From contig URYI01000030.1 in the NCBI GenBank assembly GCA_900552055.1, positions 1 through 17,287 on the forward strand: a DNA stretch of 17,287 nucleotides, in the 5' to 3' direction. Under the pieces are notes generated by a model. That model was not told where the DNA came from. It did not search any database and saw only the letters and a program-made list of their open reading frames with translations. Source of the stretch: an uncultured Eubacteriales bacterium (lineage in GTDB: Bacteria > Bacillota > Clostridia > Christensenellales > QALW01). This document shows positions 1-7,206 of this stretch, piece by piece (the stretch's first letter is position 1; every line of letters starts with the position of its first letter). Both the position numbers and the translations under genes were made by a program.

Positions 1-221
1 CCCTGCCACAACGAGTAGGTATGGTCGAAACTATCCACGAGTTCCTTCACCTTATCCAGTAGCACGAAGTCCATCACCATGTATCCCCGGTCCAGCTTGT
101 CGGACGTGATAAATACTTCCACGATATACGAATGTCCATGAATGTTCTCCCGGCAACGGTGTGAAGAACAATTCCGCACGATGTGTGCCCCCTCGAATTT
201 GAATAACTTTCTAATTACCAT
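1..221 (-). CDS. queD: 6-carboxytetrahydropterin synthase (QueD), 3' part outside window
   Basis: QueD turns dihydroneopterin triphosphate into 6-carboxytetrahydropterin, the first dedicated step to preQ0 and queuosine. Only the first 73 codons are present; the gene runs off the left edge. The frame starts at an ATG at 221 and contains the family signature: FKFEGAH near residues 7-13, a CSSHRC motif, and the HGHSY zinc/substrate motif. It reads in the same direction as queC, about 150 bp downstream of it, so the two probably form a queuosine pair. There is no Shine-Dalgarno sequence, as usual in Bacteroidota. The family call is firm; the start is the first in-frame ATG and fits the usual N-terminus. 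Confidence 0.88.
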   Translation of the reverse strand, partial: MVIRKLFKFEGAHIVRNCSSHRCRENIHGHSYIVEVFITSDKLDRGYMVMDFVLLDKVKELVDSFDHTYSLWQ

Positions 222-372
222 TTATCAATTTTAAATTTTAAATCCTACTAATTTATTGATTTTAGATTTTAGATTTCCACCCACGAAGTCCACGCTTTTT
301 CAATCGTAAATCGTAATTCATAAATCATAAATTAAATCGGTTTTTTCATTTTCAATTCTCCATTTTTCATTT
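222..372. repeat. AT-rich intergenic stretch with direct repeats
   Basis: No gene is visible. The stretch is nearly all A and T, with short reiterations (ATTTTAGATTTTAGATTT) and two 16-bp copies of TTTTTCATTTTCAATT at 342-357 and 363-378, the second overlapping the queC stop. Such TTTTCAATTCTCCATTTTTCA-like low-complexity spacers are common between genes in Bacteroidales, from general knowledge. This supports a Bacteroidota origin for the left end. Confidence 0.6.
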
Positions 373-1044
373 TCAATTAGACAACGGGTCTTTTATTCCC
401 GCCTCTTCAAATGCTTTGGCCCGGAGAAGGCAGCTATCGCAGGTACCGCAGGGTTTTTCGTCGCCGCGGTAACAAGTCCAAGTGAGGCTGTAATCAACTC
501 CTAAACGATTCCCCAGACGCACCTCGTCGGCCTTGGTCATGTGCATGAAGGGAGCGTGAAGGGTGATTTTTTGTTTTTTCTCGGCACCGAGAACAGTTCC
601 TAGGTTAATGGTTTGTTCCATGGAACGGATGAATTCTTCCCGACAATCCACGTACCCGGAGTAGTCAACCTCACTGACCCCGATAAAGATGTCGGTGATG
701 TCGAGGGCGTCCGCGTAGGAGGCCGCCACGGAAAGAAATACCATGTTCCGGGCAGGAACGTACGTGTCCGGAATGGTGGTTCGATTTATATCCCCATCGT
801 GAATGTCCATCTTCTCGTCCGTGAGGGAACAACCATCCCATTGATTCAGCATGATTTTCACGAATTTGTGTTCTTTCACTCCGGCGGCTTTTGCCACGGC
901 TTTTGCCGCTTTTATCTCTTTATCATGTTTTTGCCCGTACTCGAAAGTGATGGCGTATAATTCATTAAATCCTTGCTCTTTGGCAACGTATAGGGCTGTC
1001 GTGGAATCCAGTCCCCCGGATAATAAAATAAGCGCTTTTTTCAT
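373..1044 (-). CDS. queC: 7-cyano-7-deazaguanine synthase (QueC)
   Basis: QueC is the ATP-dependent enzyme that converts 7-carboxy-7-deazaguanine and ammonia into preQ0 in the queuosine pathway. The 223-residue protein is normal length. The PP-loop SGGLDST is at residues 9-15, and the C-terminal zinc site is C191, C199, C202 and C205 in a CxxxxxxxCxxCxxC pattern. It lies upstream of queD on the same strand. A Bacteroidota-type promoter sits 30-60 bp ahead of the ATG. The protein is confidently QueC; its context and promoter differ from the Clostridia genes to the right. Confidence 0.95.
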   Translation of the reverse strand: MKKALILLSGGLDSTTALYVAKEQGFNELYAITFEYGQKHDKEIKAAKAVAKAAGVKEHKFVKIMLNQWDGCSLTDEKMDIHDGDINRTTIPDTYVPARNMVFLSVAASYADALDITDIFIGVSEVDYSGYVDCREEFIRSMEQTINLGTVLGAEKKQKITLHAPFMHMTKADEVRLGNRLGVDYSLTWTCYRGDEKPCGTCDSCLLRAKAFEEAGIKDPLSN

Positions 1045-1074
1045 GATGTTCTTTTCTCCTGTTATTTATAAATA

Positions 1075-1105
1075 CAAAGGTAATATATTTCGGGTTACGA
1101 TCAAC
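1075..1105 (-). promoter_or_regulatory. Bacteroidota-type sigma-ABfr promoter for queC-queD
   Basis: On the minus strand TACCTTTG (1075-1082) matches the Bacteroidota -7 consensus TAnnTTTG, and TTG (1102-1104) lies 19 nt upstream, at the place of the -33 TTTG box. It is followed by a short leader to the queC ATG at 1044. The match is direct; function is inferred. Confidence 0.6.
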
Positions 1106-1273
1106 AGAAAATGAAGAGGGGGATAAACAAGACTTTTTGTCAGTTTTTCGATAGTCGTGAATCTTGCCGTGCAGTATTATTCCCGTTAGTTTCGGTGTTC
1201 TTGTCATTATTTTTACTTATGTAAAACTTTTTTTATTTACTATTTTTTGTCGACAGTGTGTTCTATTTTTCAC
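1106..1273. other. Probable junction between Bacteroidota-like and Clostridia-like DNA
   Basis: No gene is seen here. To the left are queC-queD with a Bacteroidota-type promoter; to the right the first gene ends at 1274 and has Firmicute-style expression signals. The exact breakpoint cannot be set by eye. The stretch is T-rich near 1220-1300 and I see no attachment site or transposase in it. Confidence 0.45.
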
Positions 1274-2293
1274 CTATTTATTTTTAGCTTTTTTTCTTAA
1301 TTTAAGTATTCCTTGTTTGCGAAGCCAAAGCACGGTATCTTTTACGGTTTCATAAAGGTCGCGCGGCCGATAGCCTAATTCAGCCGTAGCCTTATCGTGT
1401 GAAAAACGGTCGTTGCTGCAAAGTGTATCCAGTGAATATAGGGTGTAAAGAGGCCTGCGTTTTTTAATCTTGGCATCCAGCCGTATAAAGGGCGAAACCG
1501 CTTTAGCCATCCATACCGGCAGCACAGGCAGCCTGCGTCCTCCTCCTACGCTTTTTGCCATTGAGAGTACTTCTTTAACATCATAGTGCCTATTGGATAG
1601 GATATAGCAGCCTCCGCGCCAGCCTTTTTCTGCTGCGGCCAGACAGCCTTCAGCCACATCGCGCACATCCACAAAATCATATCCGCCCTTTACGCATGCC
1701 GGTAATTTGCCAGAAACATAGTCCCTTATCATTTGCACCATGTGGTTATGTGCATCGTCATATGGTCCGAGTATGCCTGAAGGATGAACCAATACTGCAT
1801 CCAGCCCGTTTTCAGCCGCAAACAAAACTGCCTGCGTAGCCAGGGCCTTAGTTTTAGCATATCCGCCTGTGACTGTATCAGGAGAAAAAGTATCTGTTTC
1901 GGTTATAACAAGCCCGCGGCTCTTTTCAGGCAGGGCGTGAACCGAACTGACATACACCATACGGCTTACGTTGTATTCTGTGCAAAGCTTTAAGACATTT
2001 TTTGTGCCGTTTACATTGACGTCGTACATTTTGGGCGTAAGTTCTCCCGAAATGTCTATTATTCCGGCGGTATGGATAAGTATGAGCCTGCTGTTGCCCG
2101 TATCTTCAAAGAGCGGGCGCATGGAATCGGGCTGTGTGACATCTCCCTTATAGTAGGTTGTGTTTTTAGTATTTTCGGCGCTTTCGGAGGGCAGAATAAG
2201 ACCGCGCGCCTTCTGGTTCCTGCTTTCCAAGAGTTTTATTATGGTACTTCCCAAATGACCGGCGGCGCCGGTTATTATATACAGTTTTTTCAT
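1274..2293 (-). CDS. NAD(P)-dependent epimerase/dehydratase (extended SDR family)
   Basis: The protein has 339 residues. The Rossmann nucleotide-binding motif TGAAGHLG is at residues 8-15, the catalytic YAKTK (Y145, K149) is present, and YVSS at 114-117 supplies the active-site serine. It resembles the 3-beta-HSD/dihydroflavonol-reductase-like branch of extended SDRs, which act on sugars, steroids or aldehydes; the substrate cannot be read from sequence. The ribosome site AAGGAGG sits 8 nt before the ATG. It is divergent from a TetR-type regulator across about 150 bp, so that regulator probably controls it. The C-terminus is lysine-rich. Confidence 0.85.
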   Translation of the reverse strand: MKKLYIITGAAGHLGSTIIKLLESRNQKARGLILPSESAENTKNTTYYKGDVTQPDSMRPLFEDTGNSRLILIHTAGIIDISGELTPKMYDVNVNGTKNVLKLCTEYNVSRMVYVSSVHALPEKSRGLVITETDTFSPDTVTGGYAKTKALATQAVLFAAENGLDAVLVHPSGILGPYDDAHNHMVQMIRDYVSGKLPACVKGGYDFVDVRDVAEGCLAAAEKGWRGGCYILSNRHYDVKEVLSMAKSVGGGRRLPVLPVWMAKAVSPFIRLDAKIKKRRPLYTLYSLDTLCSNDRFSHDKATAELGYRPRDLYETVKDTVLWLRKQGILKLRKKAKNK

Positions 2294-2343
2294 TCAGCAT
2301 CCCTCCTTGGATGAACATAGTGTTGATTTTCTTCTACACTTGT

Positions 2344-2372
2344 ATTATAATCATTTGCAGAAGAAAATACAA
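2344..2372 (-). promoter_or_regulatory. Sigma-A-like promoter for the SDR gene
   Basis: On the minus strand TTGTAT (2367-2372) and TATAAT (2344-2349) are separated by 17 nt. The transcript would start near 2337 and reach the SDR ATG at 2293 after a leader of about 45 nt. Confidence 0.6.
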
Positions 2373-2405
2373 TTAACATATGGTAGCTATTCTATTAATA
2401 AACCG

Positions 2406-2425
2406 ACAGTTTGTACATGAACTGT
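2406..2425. promoter_or_regulatory. Candidate TetR-type operator palindrome
   Basis: ACAGTT and AACTGT form an inverted repeat with an 8-nt centre, immediately upstream of the regulator's ribosome site (2428-2434) and between the divergent genes. Position and symmetry fit an autoregulatory operator; no binding data exist. Confidence 0.35.
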
Positions 2426-2440
2426 TGAAAGGGGCCGGTT

Positions 2441-3016
2441 ATTATAAAAAAGTTTACAAATGACCATCGCATTAGGGTTACTCGCATGCTTATCCGCAAG
2501 AGCTTTACAAAGCTGCTGAGCTTAAAGCCTATACAGAGCATTTCTGTTAAGGAGCTTTGCGAGGAAGCGGGGATAAACAGAGGCACCTTTTATACCCACT
2601 ATAAGGATTTATACGACCTGCGGGACAGCATAGAGGAGGAAGCGCTTGATGATTTTAAGGAGGCCATGAAGCCTTTGCTGGTCGAAGACGGACCTAATCC
2701 CGTAAAAGTTACCGCGGGCATATTTCAGTTTATTAAAGATAATTCAGACCTGTGTATTGTTACACTAGGCCCTTACGGAGATAAATTGTTCCTCTTAAAG
2801 CTGCTTAATATCGGGCGGCAGACCTGCATGGACAGCTATACCAAGTATTTTGAAAAGGCGTCCCCTAAAAAATTAGAATACTATTATGCTTTTGCCAGCA
2901 TGGGCTGCATAGGTCTGCTACAAAAATGGCTGGACGAGGGAATGGTTGCGCCGGCCGAAGAAATCGCGCAGGCTGCTGAGGAATTTATGACGGGCGGGCT
3001 AGAGTATTTAAAATAG
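2441..3016 (+). CDS. TetR/AcrR-family transcriptional regulator, possible ATT start
   Basis: The N-terminal helix-turn-helix is clear: a SISVKELCEEAGINRGTFYTHY-type stretch with the usual INRGTFY recognition helix, then a ligand domain of the kind seen in the TetR C-terminal family of Firmicutes. The first ATG is at 2486 and would give 176 residues, but that cuts into the first helix and has no ribosome site. The frame is open upstream and encodes KKFTNDHRIRVTR, typical of the family's N-terminus. AAAGGGG at 2428-2434 stands 6 nt before an ATT at 2441, giving 191 residues. Start at ATT or at the next codon, ATA, is inferred. It probably represses the divergent SDR gene. Confidence 0.75.
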   Translation: MIKKFTNDHRIRVTRMLIRKSFTKLLSLKPIQSISVKELCEEAGINRGTFYTHYKDLYDLRDSIEEEALDDFKEAMKPLLVEDGPNPVKVTAGIFQFIKDNSDLCIVTLGPYGDKLFLLKLLNIGRQTCMDSYTKYFEKASPKKLEYYYAFASMGCIGLLQKWLDEGMVAPAEEIAQAAEEFMTGGLEYLK

Positions 3017-3489
3017 TTGTTTCTTACTATTTTACATGCTGATGGGATTTTTCAAGTAGAAATAGCTTATAAAAGTATTGATAATGCATTTAATTCTTTT
3101 AACGTCATTGTTCAAGGAATTTATAGCCAAGAAGTGTTTAATTTACATGCCTGCTTTGTTGCTTTCATTCTGAGCAGAGTCGGGTGCGCGTAGTTCAAGT
3201 GACTTTAAATTGGCGTATATCAGGTAATATTCCACTATTGAAATTTAAATATTTGTAAAATGGACTATTTTTGCGGCAAAGGCCGAAGACGTAAAGGGTT
3301 TATGCCGATGGCGGATAATACTGAAAACATGCAGATTTGCAGAGGACTGAGGCCTATTATCTTTTGCGCCTTTACTCTATGCCCGGTATCAATATCCCCT
3401 TTAACGCATATATTAATTTATAAGATTAATTTATAAGAATTGGCGGACTCTTTATAATTCAACTTTTTAATAGAGTAGGAGAGAAAAGT
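3017..3489. other. Intergenic region with a 13-bp tandem repeat
   Basis: No convincing gene. A short frame from about 3304 (45 codons) has no good support. ATTAATTTATAAG is present twice head to tail at 3412-3424 and 3425-3437, followed by TATAAT near 3451; this may be the promoter zone of the FAD oxidoreductase, but no good -35 box was found. Confidence 0.3.
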
Positions 3490-4755
3490 ATGGATGTAAT
3501 AGTTATAGGAGGAGGATGGGGCGGAGTCGCCGCGGCGCTGGAGGCTACTTCACTTAAGGCTGAAACGCTGCTTTTGGAGCGGACGGACATGCTGCTGGGT
3601 ACTGGCTTGGTAGGCGGGATCATGCGGAATAACGGCCGTTTTACTGCTGCGGAGGAAATGATATGTTTAGGCGGCGGCAAGCTGTTTTCCCTCATAGATG
3701 AAAATCTGCGCCATAGGAACATAAGCTTTCCCGGACATGAGCACGCCTGTTTATACGATGTTGCGTTGCTTCCGCCCAAAGTAAAGCCTTTTTTGGAAGC
3801 GCATGGGGTAAAGGCCCGGTTAGGTGTGCGAATAAATGGCGCGTGTGCCCGGAATGGATTGGTCAGCAGTATATATGACGATGGGGGGCATAGCTATCAG
3901 GCGGATATTTATATTGATGCAACGGGAACAGCGGGGCCGCCTGCCAGCTGTACAAGATTTGGAAACGGCTGCGCAATGTGTGCGCTGCGCTGCCCGGCTT
4001 TCGGAGGCAGAAAAAGTATATGCTCAGATATGGGCATTTTGGAATATGCCAATACCAGGCAGAACGGTGCGGGCGCTTTCAGCGGCTCCTGTGAATTGCT
4101 TAAGGAATCTTTATCGGAGGATATAATAAAGACCCTTTCGCGTGAAGGTAAGCTGGTCGTACCAATACCTGAAGAATTAAAGCATGATTTGTTGTCCTTT
4201 AAGGCGTGCAGGCAGTATGCGCTTACGGAATACAGGGATAACGCCGTATTGCTGGACAACGGCCACGCAAAGCTTATGACGCCGTATTTTCCGTTAGAAG
4301 AGCTTCGCAGGATTCCCGGATTTGAAAGGGCGGTTTATGCCGATCCGCTGGCAGGAGGCAGAGGCAATTCAGTCCGGTTTACTGCAATGGCGCCCAGAGA
4401 TAATTATATGAAATCCGAGACTGTAGGAAACCTGTTTTTTGCCGGAGAGAAAGCCGGGCCGCTGGTGGGGCATACAGAGGCTATAGTTACAGGGACGCTT
4501 GCGGGCTATAACGCTGTACGCACGCTTTGCGGAAAATCTCCTGCCGCTATTACCGAGCAGCTTGCTTCGGGCTATGGTATCAGTTATTCTGACAGCCGCA
4601 GGAGGGAGGATTCCTCTGCCCGCTTTACCTTTTCGGGCGGGGAGCTGTTTGAGCGGTTGAAAGAAAAGGGGATGTATTTAACAGATAAGCAGGAAATATA
4701 TGACCGGGTCAATAAGCTGGGTCTATTAAATATGTTTGGCAATATGGAACTTTGA
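3490..4755 (+). CDS. FAD-dependent oxidoreductase, GidA/TrmFO-like
   Basis: The 421-residue protein opens with the FAD-binding GxGxxG (G7, G9, G12) and has the ribose-binding glutamate at E30. A DATGT motif near 143-147 and an FAGEKAGPLVGHTEAIVTG stretch near residue 320 form the rest of the FAD site, as in the GidA/TrmFO-like group. C161, C164 and C168 make an unusual CxxCxxxC cluster that could bind metal or act in redox chemistry; this is inference. GGAG lies 9-10 nt before the ATG. Natural substrate is unknown. Shadow frames inside it were ignored. Confidence 0.8.
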   Translation: MDVIVIGGGWGGVAAALEATSLKAETLLLERTDMLLGTGLVGGIMRNNGRFTAAEEMICLGGGKLFSLIDENLRHRNISFPGHEHACLYDVALLPPKVKPFLEAHGVKARLGVRINGACARNGLVSSIYDDGGHSYQADIYIDATGTAGPPASCTRFGNGCAMCALRCPAFGGRKSICSDMGILEYANTRQNGAGAFSGSCELLKESLSEDIIKTLSREGKLVVPIPEELKHDLLSFKACRQYALTEYRDNAVLLDNGHAKLMTPYFPLEELRRIPGFERAVYADPLAGGRGNSVRFTAMAPRDNYMKSETVGNLFFAGEKAGPLVGHTEAIVTGTLAGYNAVRTLCGKSPAAITEQLASGYGISYSDSRRREDSSARFTFSGGELFERLKEKGMYLTDKQEIYDRVNKLGLLNMFGNMEL

Positions 4756-4822
4756 TTTTCTTTGGCATTAGTGTACAATGAAAGGATAATGCGCTTCAGC
4801 CATGATTTGTTTGTTTTCTGCG

Positions 4823-4996
4823 CTATTTTCGGTCATCGCCCTCATCTCTGTGTCCTCCTTCGTCTGTCTTGAAAACAGGCAAATTGCTGATGGCTGAAGC
4901 CTGTAAAGCTAGAAATGATTGAATTTGCGCCCCTGCAAGACACAGATATGACATGTACTGGGCGTATATGAAGCGAAAGTAAAATGGCCGAGACAT
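4823..4996 (-). CDS. Possible small protein of 57 residues, unknown
   Basis: On the minus strand an ATG at 4996 follows AAGGTGG at about 5 nt and TATAAT at 5017-5022, so a transcript could start just ahead of it. The frame encodes 57 residues, aromatic and alanine-rich first (MSRPFYFRFIYAQYMS at the N-terminus), then charged (ending in HRDEGDDRK). A second, overlapping 25-codon frame (4768-4845) has a perfect AAGGAGG 8 nt before its ATG. I recognise neither; either one, or neither, may be expressed. No clear -35 box was found. Confidence 0.3.
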   Translation of the reverse strand: MSRPFYFRFIYAQYMSYLCLAGAQIQSFLALQASAISNLPVFKTDEGGHRDEGDDRK

Positions 4997-5022
4997 AGTT
5001 CCACCTTTTTGACACCATTATA

Positions 5023-5382
5023 CCTTGTAAACTAATGCTAAATAATGTTAGATATAAGTTCCAACATGAAATCTTCATAATATATCCTTTAAATTTTAGC
5101 GTTTAGCGCACAGGGAATAAAGCGGTCTGCAAGGGATGATTTTGTATTACTGCTGTGTCACTTTCACTCGTTATGACTTGGTTATCACAGCTCTTGTAAA
5201 TTTGTATGTTTGCAAGGCAAACGAGGGAGACGGGAGCGTGCGCCCACTGGGGATAACGCAGAAAACCGGCAAATTTTCCGGCCGAAGCGCCGTATCTTTG
5301 CATACTGATATATTTATTTGTAAGGAAAAGGCTGCTTTAAAGAAATAATTCAAGGAAAATTTAAAAAAATATAATTATTCTC
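5023..5382. other. Intergenic region containing a sequence related to the element's MITE
   Basis: No gene is supported; frames on both strands look like noise. Positions 5237-5265 match 9626-9654, inside the MITE of the inserted element, at 23 of 29 bases, with five of six differences being transitions. GC-rich 5220-5300 stands out from AT-rich flanks. I considered a riboswitch and could not fit a known one. Confidence 0.35.
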
Positions 5383-5411
5383 TTGATTTTTGCTTGCATT
5401 ATTGATAAAAT
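5383..5411 (+). promoter_or_regulatory. Sigma-A-like promoter for spoVG
   Basis: TTGATT (5383-5388) and TAAAAT (5406-5411) are separated by 17 nt, about 45 bp ahead of the start codon. GCTTGC (5392-5397) and GCAAGC (5416-5421) form an inverted repeat that brackets the -10 box and could be an operator or a leader hairpin. No clear sigma-H promoter was seen, although spoVG of Bacillus uses one. Confidence 0.5.
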
Positions 5412-5455
5412 TAAAGCAAGCGTTAGCTATATTATCTTTTTGGGAGGAAATGAGC

Positions 5456-5710
5456 TTGGACATTACTGATGTTAGAGTTCGCAAAATTGCAGCGGATGGG
5501 AAATTAAGGGGTATTGCTTCCATAACCTTTGACGATGCTTTCGTTGTTCATGACATTAAGATAATAGAGGGAGCAAACGGGCTTTTTATAGCCATGCCCA
5601 GCAGAAAAGCGGCGGAGGGCGACTATAAGGACATAGCTCATCCTATAAAAACCGAAATGCGCGAGCATATAGCAAAGCTTATTCTTGAAAAATACAATTC
5701 TGAGGAATAA
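5456..5710 (+). CDS. spoVG: SpoVG, RNA-binding sporulation/septation regulator
   Basis: The 84-residue product begins with [10 protein letters not shown] and contains [18 protein letters not shown] and the [10 protein letters not shown] motif followed by DIAHPI, the hallmark of SpoVG. The family protein is a small dimer that binds RNA and affects asymmetric septation, capsule and virulence traits. An upstream ATG at 5450 is only 2 nt from the ribosome site GGGAGG (5442-5447), while the TTG at 5456 is 8 nt away and gives the normal N-terminus, so I chose the TTG. It stands alone between a promoter and terminator hairpins. Confidence 0.93.
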   Translation: MDITDVRVRKIAADGKLRGIASITFDDAFVVHDIKIIEGANGLFIAMPSRKAAEGDYKDIAHPIKTEMREHIAKLILEKYNSEE

Positions 5711-5743
5711 GAGATTTTGCTTATATTTTGTCGGTTTGCAGTT

Positions 5744-5806
5744 CATGCTTTTAACAGGCTTTTGTAAGTCTTAAAAAGCATGGATGGTATTATTTTTGTT
5801 TTTTTA
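5744..5806 (+). terminator. Possible first terminator hairpin after spoVG
   Basis: CATGCTTTT (5744-5752) pairs with AAAAGCATG (5774-5782) around a 21-nt loop, and a T-rich tract follows at 5790-5806. The large loop makes it weaker than the next hairpin. Confidence 0.4.
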
Positions 5807-5814
5807 AAGTAAAC

Positions 5815-5868
5815 GGCGGTTGTTCAGACGGAAAAATGCATTATTTCCGTCAACGGCCGCTGTTTTAA
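5815..5868 (+). terminator. Terminator hairpin after spoVG
   Basis: GACGGAAA (5827-5834) pairs perfectly with TTTCCGTC (5844-5851), with an outer GC-rich stem (GGCGGTTG against CAACGGCCGC, with a bulge) and TTTTAATT after it. This would end spoVG transcription before the cotJ operon. Confidence 0.55.
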
Positions 5869-5893
5869 TTTATGGCTTTATATAACGATGGGG

Positions 5894-6026
5894 TGGGGCG
5901 GCGCGCGATTTTGCCGCCTTCCAGGCGGCAAAATTTAGCTCAAAAAGCGCTGACCGCAAAGGTGGCTTTGCGGTCAGCGCTTTTTGAGCCTGGGCCCGGC
6001 TGAAGCCGGGCCTGCGCGCCGCCCCA
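5894..6026. repeat. Cloverleaf-like nested inverted repeat, 133 bp
   Basis: A closing stem of 13 bp (TGGGGCGGCGCGC at 5894-5906 with its exact complement at 6014-6026) encloses three perfect hairpins: 12 bp (5908-5919 with 5923-5934), 24 bp (5938-5961 with 5966-5989, loop GTGG) and 8 bp (5993-6000 with 6005-6012, loop TGAA). Almost every base is paired, so the sequence can fold as a four-way junction in either DNA or RNA. It contains no gene. A similar GC-rich hairpin series begins at 17223. It may be a non-autonomous mobile or REP-like element, or a structured RNA. Confidence 0.8.
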
Positions 6027-6141
6027 TGTGCTTTTGCGGCAAAACTGGGATTTATGGAAACATAGTGAATAACAAATTGTGGCCATGCTGTCCCGCCTGG
6101 AATATAATGATATCAGACCAGAGAAGAAAGGAGATGTTGTT

Positions 6142-6384
6142 TTGAACAACAATTATATACTGCAGTCTGATAAGGATATGCTGGGAGACAGCAATCTCAG
6201 CATTGATGTAGTCCGCGTTTCAAGCGGCGGAAATATAGATGATCTTCCTATAGCTATGGCGTACGTTCCCTGGCAGAAATGGAATGCAGCCTATTCGGCG
6301 GAAGAGGCTTTGGAAAAGGGCACTGTTTTTCCGGAGCTTTATCTGCCTTTCAGAGGGAAGGGGGTTGGTTCCTGTGACTCTTAA
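6142..6384 (+). CDS. cotJA: Spore coat protein CotJA
   Basis: The first gene of the cotJ operon, made in the mother cell under sigma-E in Bacillus and assembled into the inner coat. The C-terminal half carries the family signature: LPIAMAYVPWQKWNAAY, then a Glu-rich helix, GTVFPELYLPF and a glycine end. The start chosen is TTG at 6142, 8 nt after AAAGGAG (6127-6133), giving 80 residues, close to the 82 of Bacillus subtilis. An ATG at 6079 in frame would add 21 residues unlike the family and has no ribosome site. The stop overlaps the start of cotJB. Confidence 0.9.
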   Translation: MNNNYILQSDKDMLGDSNLSIDVVRVSSGGNIDDLPIAMAYVPWQKWNAAYSAEEALEKGTVFPELYLPFRGKGVGSCDS

Positions 6385-6631
6385 TGAACGCCAGACCATG
6401 CTCAAAAAGGTTCAGGCAGCCAGCTTTGCCCTGGATGATTTAAAACTTTATCTGGATACCCATCCTACAGATAAAAAAGCGCTTAGCGCCTTTGCAAAAT
6501 ACCAGGATGAATATGAGAGGGCTTTGGCGGAGTATACCGCCAAATACGGCGCGTTGACCGCCAATTCAACAAAAATAACAAACAGATGGTCATGGGTGGA
6601 TAATCCGTGGCCTTGGGAACTGGAGGGTTAA
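6374..6631 (+). CDS. cotJB: Spore coat protein CotJB
   Basis: CotJB is the partner of CotJA in the coat. Diagnostic features are LKKVQAASFALDDLKLYLDTHP, then AFAKYQDEYERALAEYTAKYG and a Trp-rich tail (RWSWVDNPWPWE). The GTG at 6374 lies about 9 nt after a GGGGG tract and overlaps the cotJA stop by 11 bp, giving 85 residues; a TTG at 6365 is possible. The stop is 4 nt before the cotJC ATG, so all three genes are translationally coupled. Confidence 0.9.
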   Translation: MTLNERQTMLKKVQAASFALDDLKLYLDTHPTDKKALSAFAKYQDEYERALAEYTAKYGALTANSTKITNRWSWVDNPWPWELEG

Positions 6632-6635
6632 AAAC

Positions 6636-6839
6636 ATGTGGACGTACGATAAAAAGCTTCAATATCCCGTTAAAATCGCCCGGCCCAATCCGGCTCTGGC
6701 AAAAGTTATCATTACTCAGTTCGGCGGCCCTGACGGAGAACTGGGCGCTTCCATGCGCTATCTCTCCCAGCGGTATACCATGCCTTATAAAGAAGTAGTG
6801 GGAATACTGAATGATGTAGGAACCGAAGGGTCACAATGA
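6636..6839 (+). pseudogene. cotJC: cotJC, 5' fragment (interrupted gene)
   Basis: This is the start of CotJC, a spore-coat manganese-catalase family protein. GGAGG stands 9 nt before the ATG. The first 64 residues match the family (QYPVKIARPNPALAKVI, then GGPDGEL with the first metal ligand E35, and RYLSQRY). After GTE at 62-64 the frame leaves the family, adds GSQ and stops within the inserted element. The remaining ligands (ExxH, E, H) are in the 3' fragment 9.9 kb away at 16727-17146. The fragment alone cannot bind the dimanganese centre. It is reversible interruption rather than decay, because no other damage is seen and both parts are in the same frame. Confidence 0.93.
6816..6835 (+). 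other. Left attachment site (attL) of the cotJC element
   Basis: GTAGGAAC (6816-6823) is shared exactly with 16718-16725, and the next bases are C here and T there, then GAAG in both. The element-side arm AGGGTCACA (6827-6835) is the inverse of TGTGACCCT at the other end. Symmetry places the 2-bp crossover at GG 6819-6820, inside the GGA codon for G62. Confidence 0.8.
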
Positions 6840-6844
6840 TACTT

Positions 6845-6880
6845 GGCTTTAAAAAGCAGCTGTATACCGCTTTTTAAGCC
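6845..6880. terminator. Terminator-like hairpin just inside attL
   Basis: GGCTTTAAAAAGC (6845-6857) pairs with GCTTTTTAAGCC (6869-6880) apart from one bulged base, loop 11 nt. It lies 5 bp past the stop of truncated cotJC, and could end the cotJ transcript before excision or stop leftward cargo transcripts. No long T-run follows. Confidence 0.4.
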
Positions 6881-7206
6881 TGAGTTTTCCGAAAAAGCCA
6901 AAGCGTCTAAGTTATAATAATGCAGGGCTTTGGGGAAGTGTTTTGCTGCTTCTATGATTTTTATTATATTTTGTTTTGTTATTGGCGCAGAGTGTTACGT
7001 CTTTTTCCTGCAAAAAGCCCTCCTTTGCTTGAGATATACTCATAGGGCAGCAAAAAAATGCCCAAATGGACAATGCGCGAGCCGTTTCACTATGATGCGC
7101 TTTCCTTTTGGCGTCATGGAACCTTAATTTTATTATAGCGTGAAAACGGCAAGGAAAAAAGAGCATAGAAGTTTTTTAAATGTTCATGGAAAGATATATA
7201 CAATAC
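6881..7206. other. Element left arm without a recognised gene
   Basis: The frames here (such as a minus-strand one over 6912-7166) have no ribosome site, no family features and low-complexity composition. I see nothing else that I can support. Confidence 0.3.

Noticed and set aside
613..960. Plus-strand open frame of 115 codons
   Set aside because: Lies wholly opposite queC, which has clear motifs; no ribosome site.
5220..5300. Possible riboswitch upstream of spoVG (GGGAGAC, CGCCCACTGGGG, CCGG segments)
   Set aside because: I compared it with cobalamin, glycine, TPP, ZTP and c-di-AMP riboswitch patterns from memory and none fitted; spoVG is not a known target of those.
6912..7166. Minus-strand open frame of 84 codons in the left arm
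   Set aside because: No ribosome site, composition unlike a protein, and no recognisable motif.
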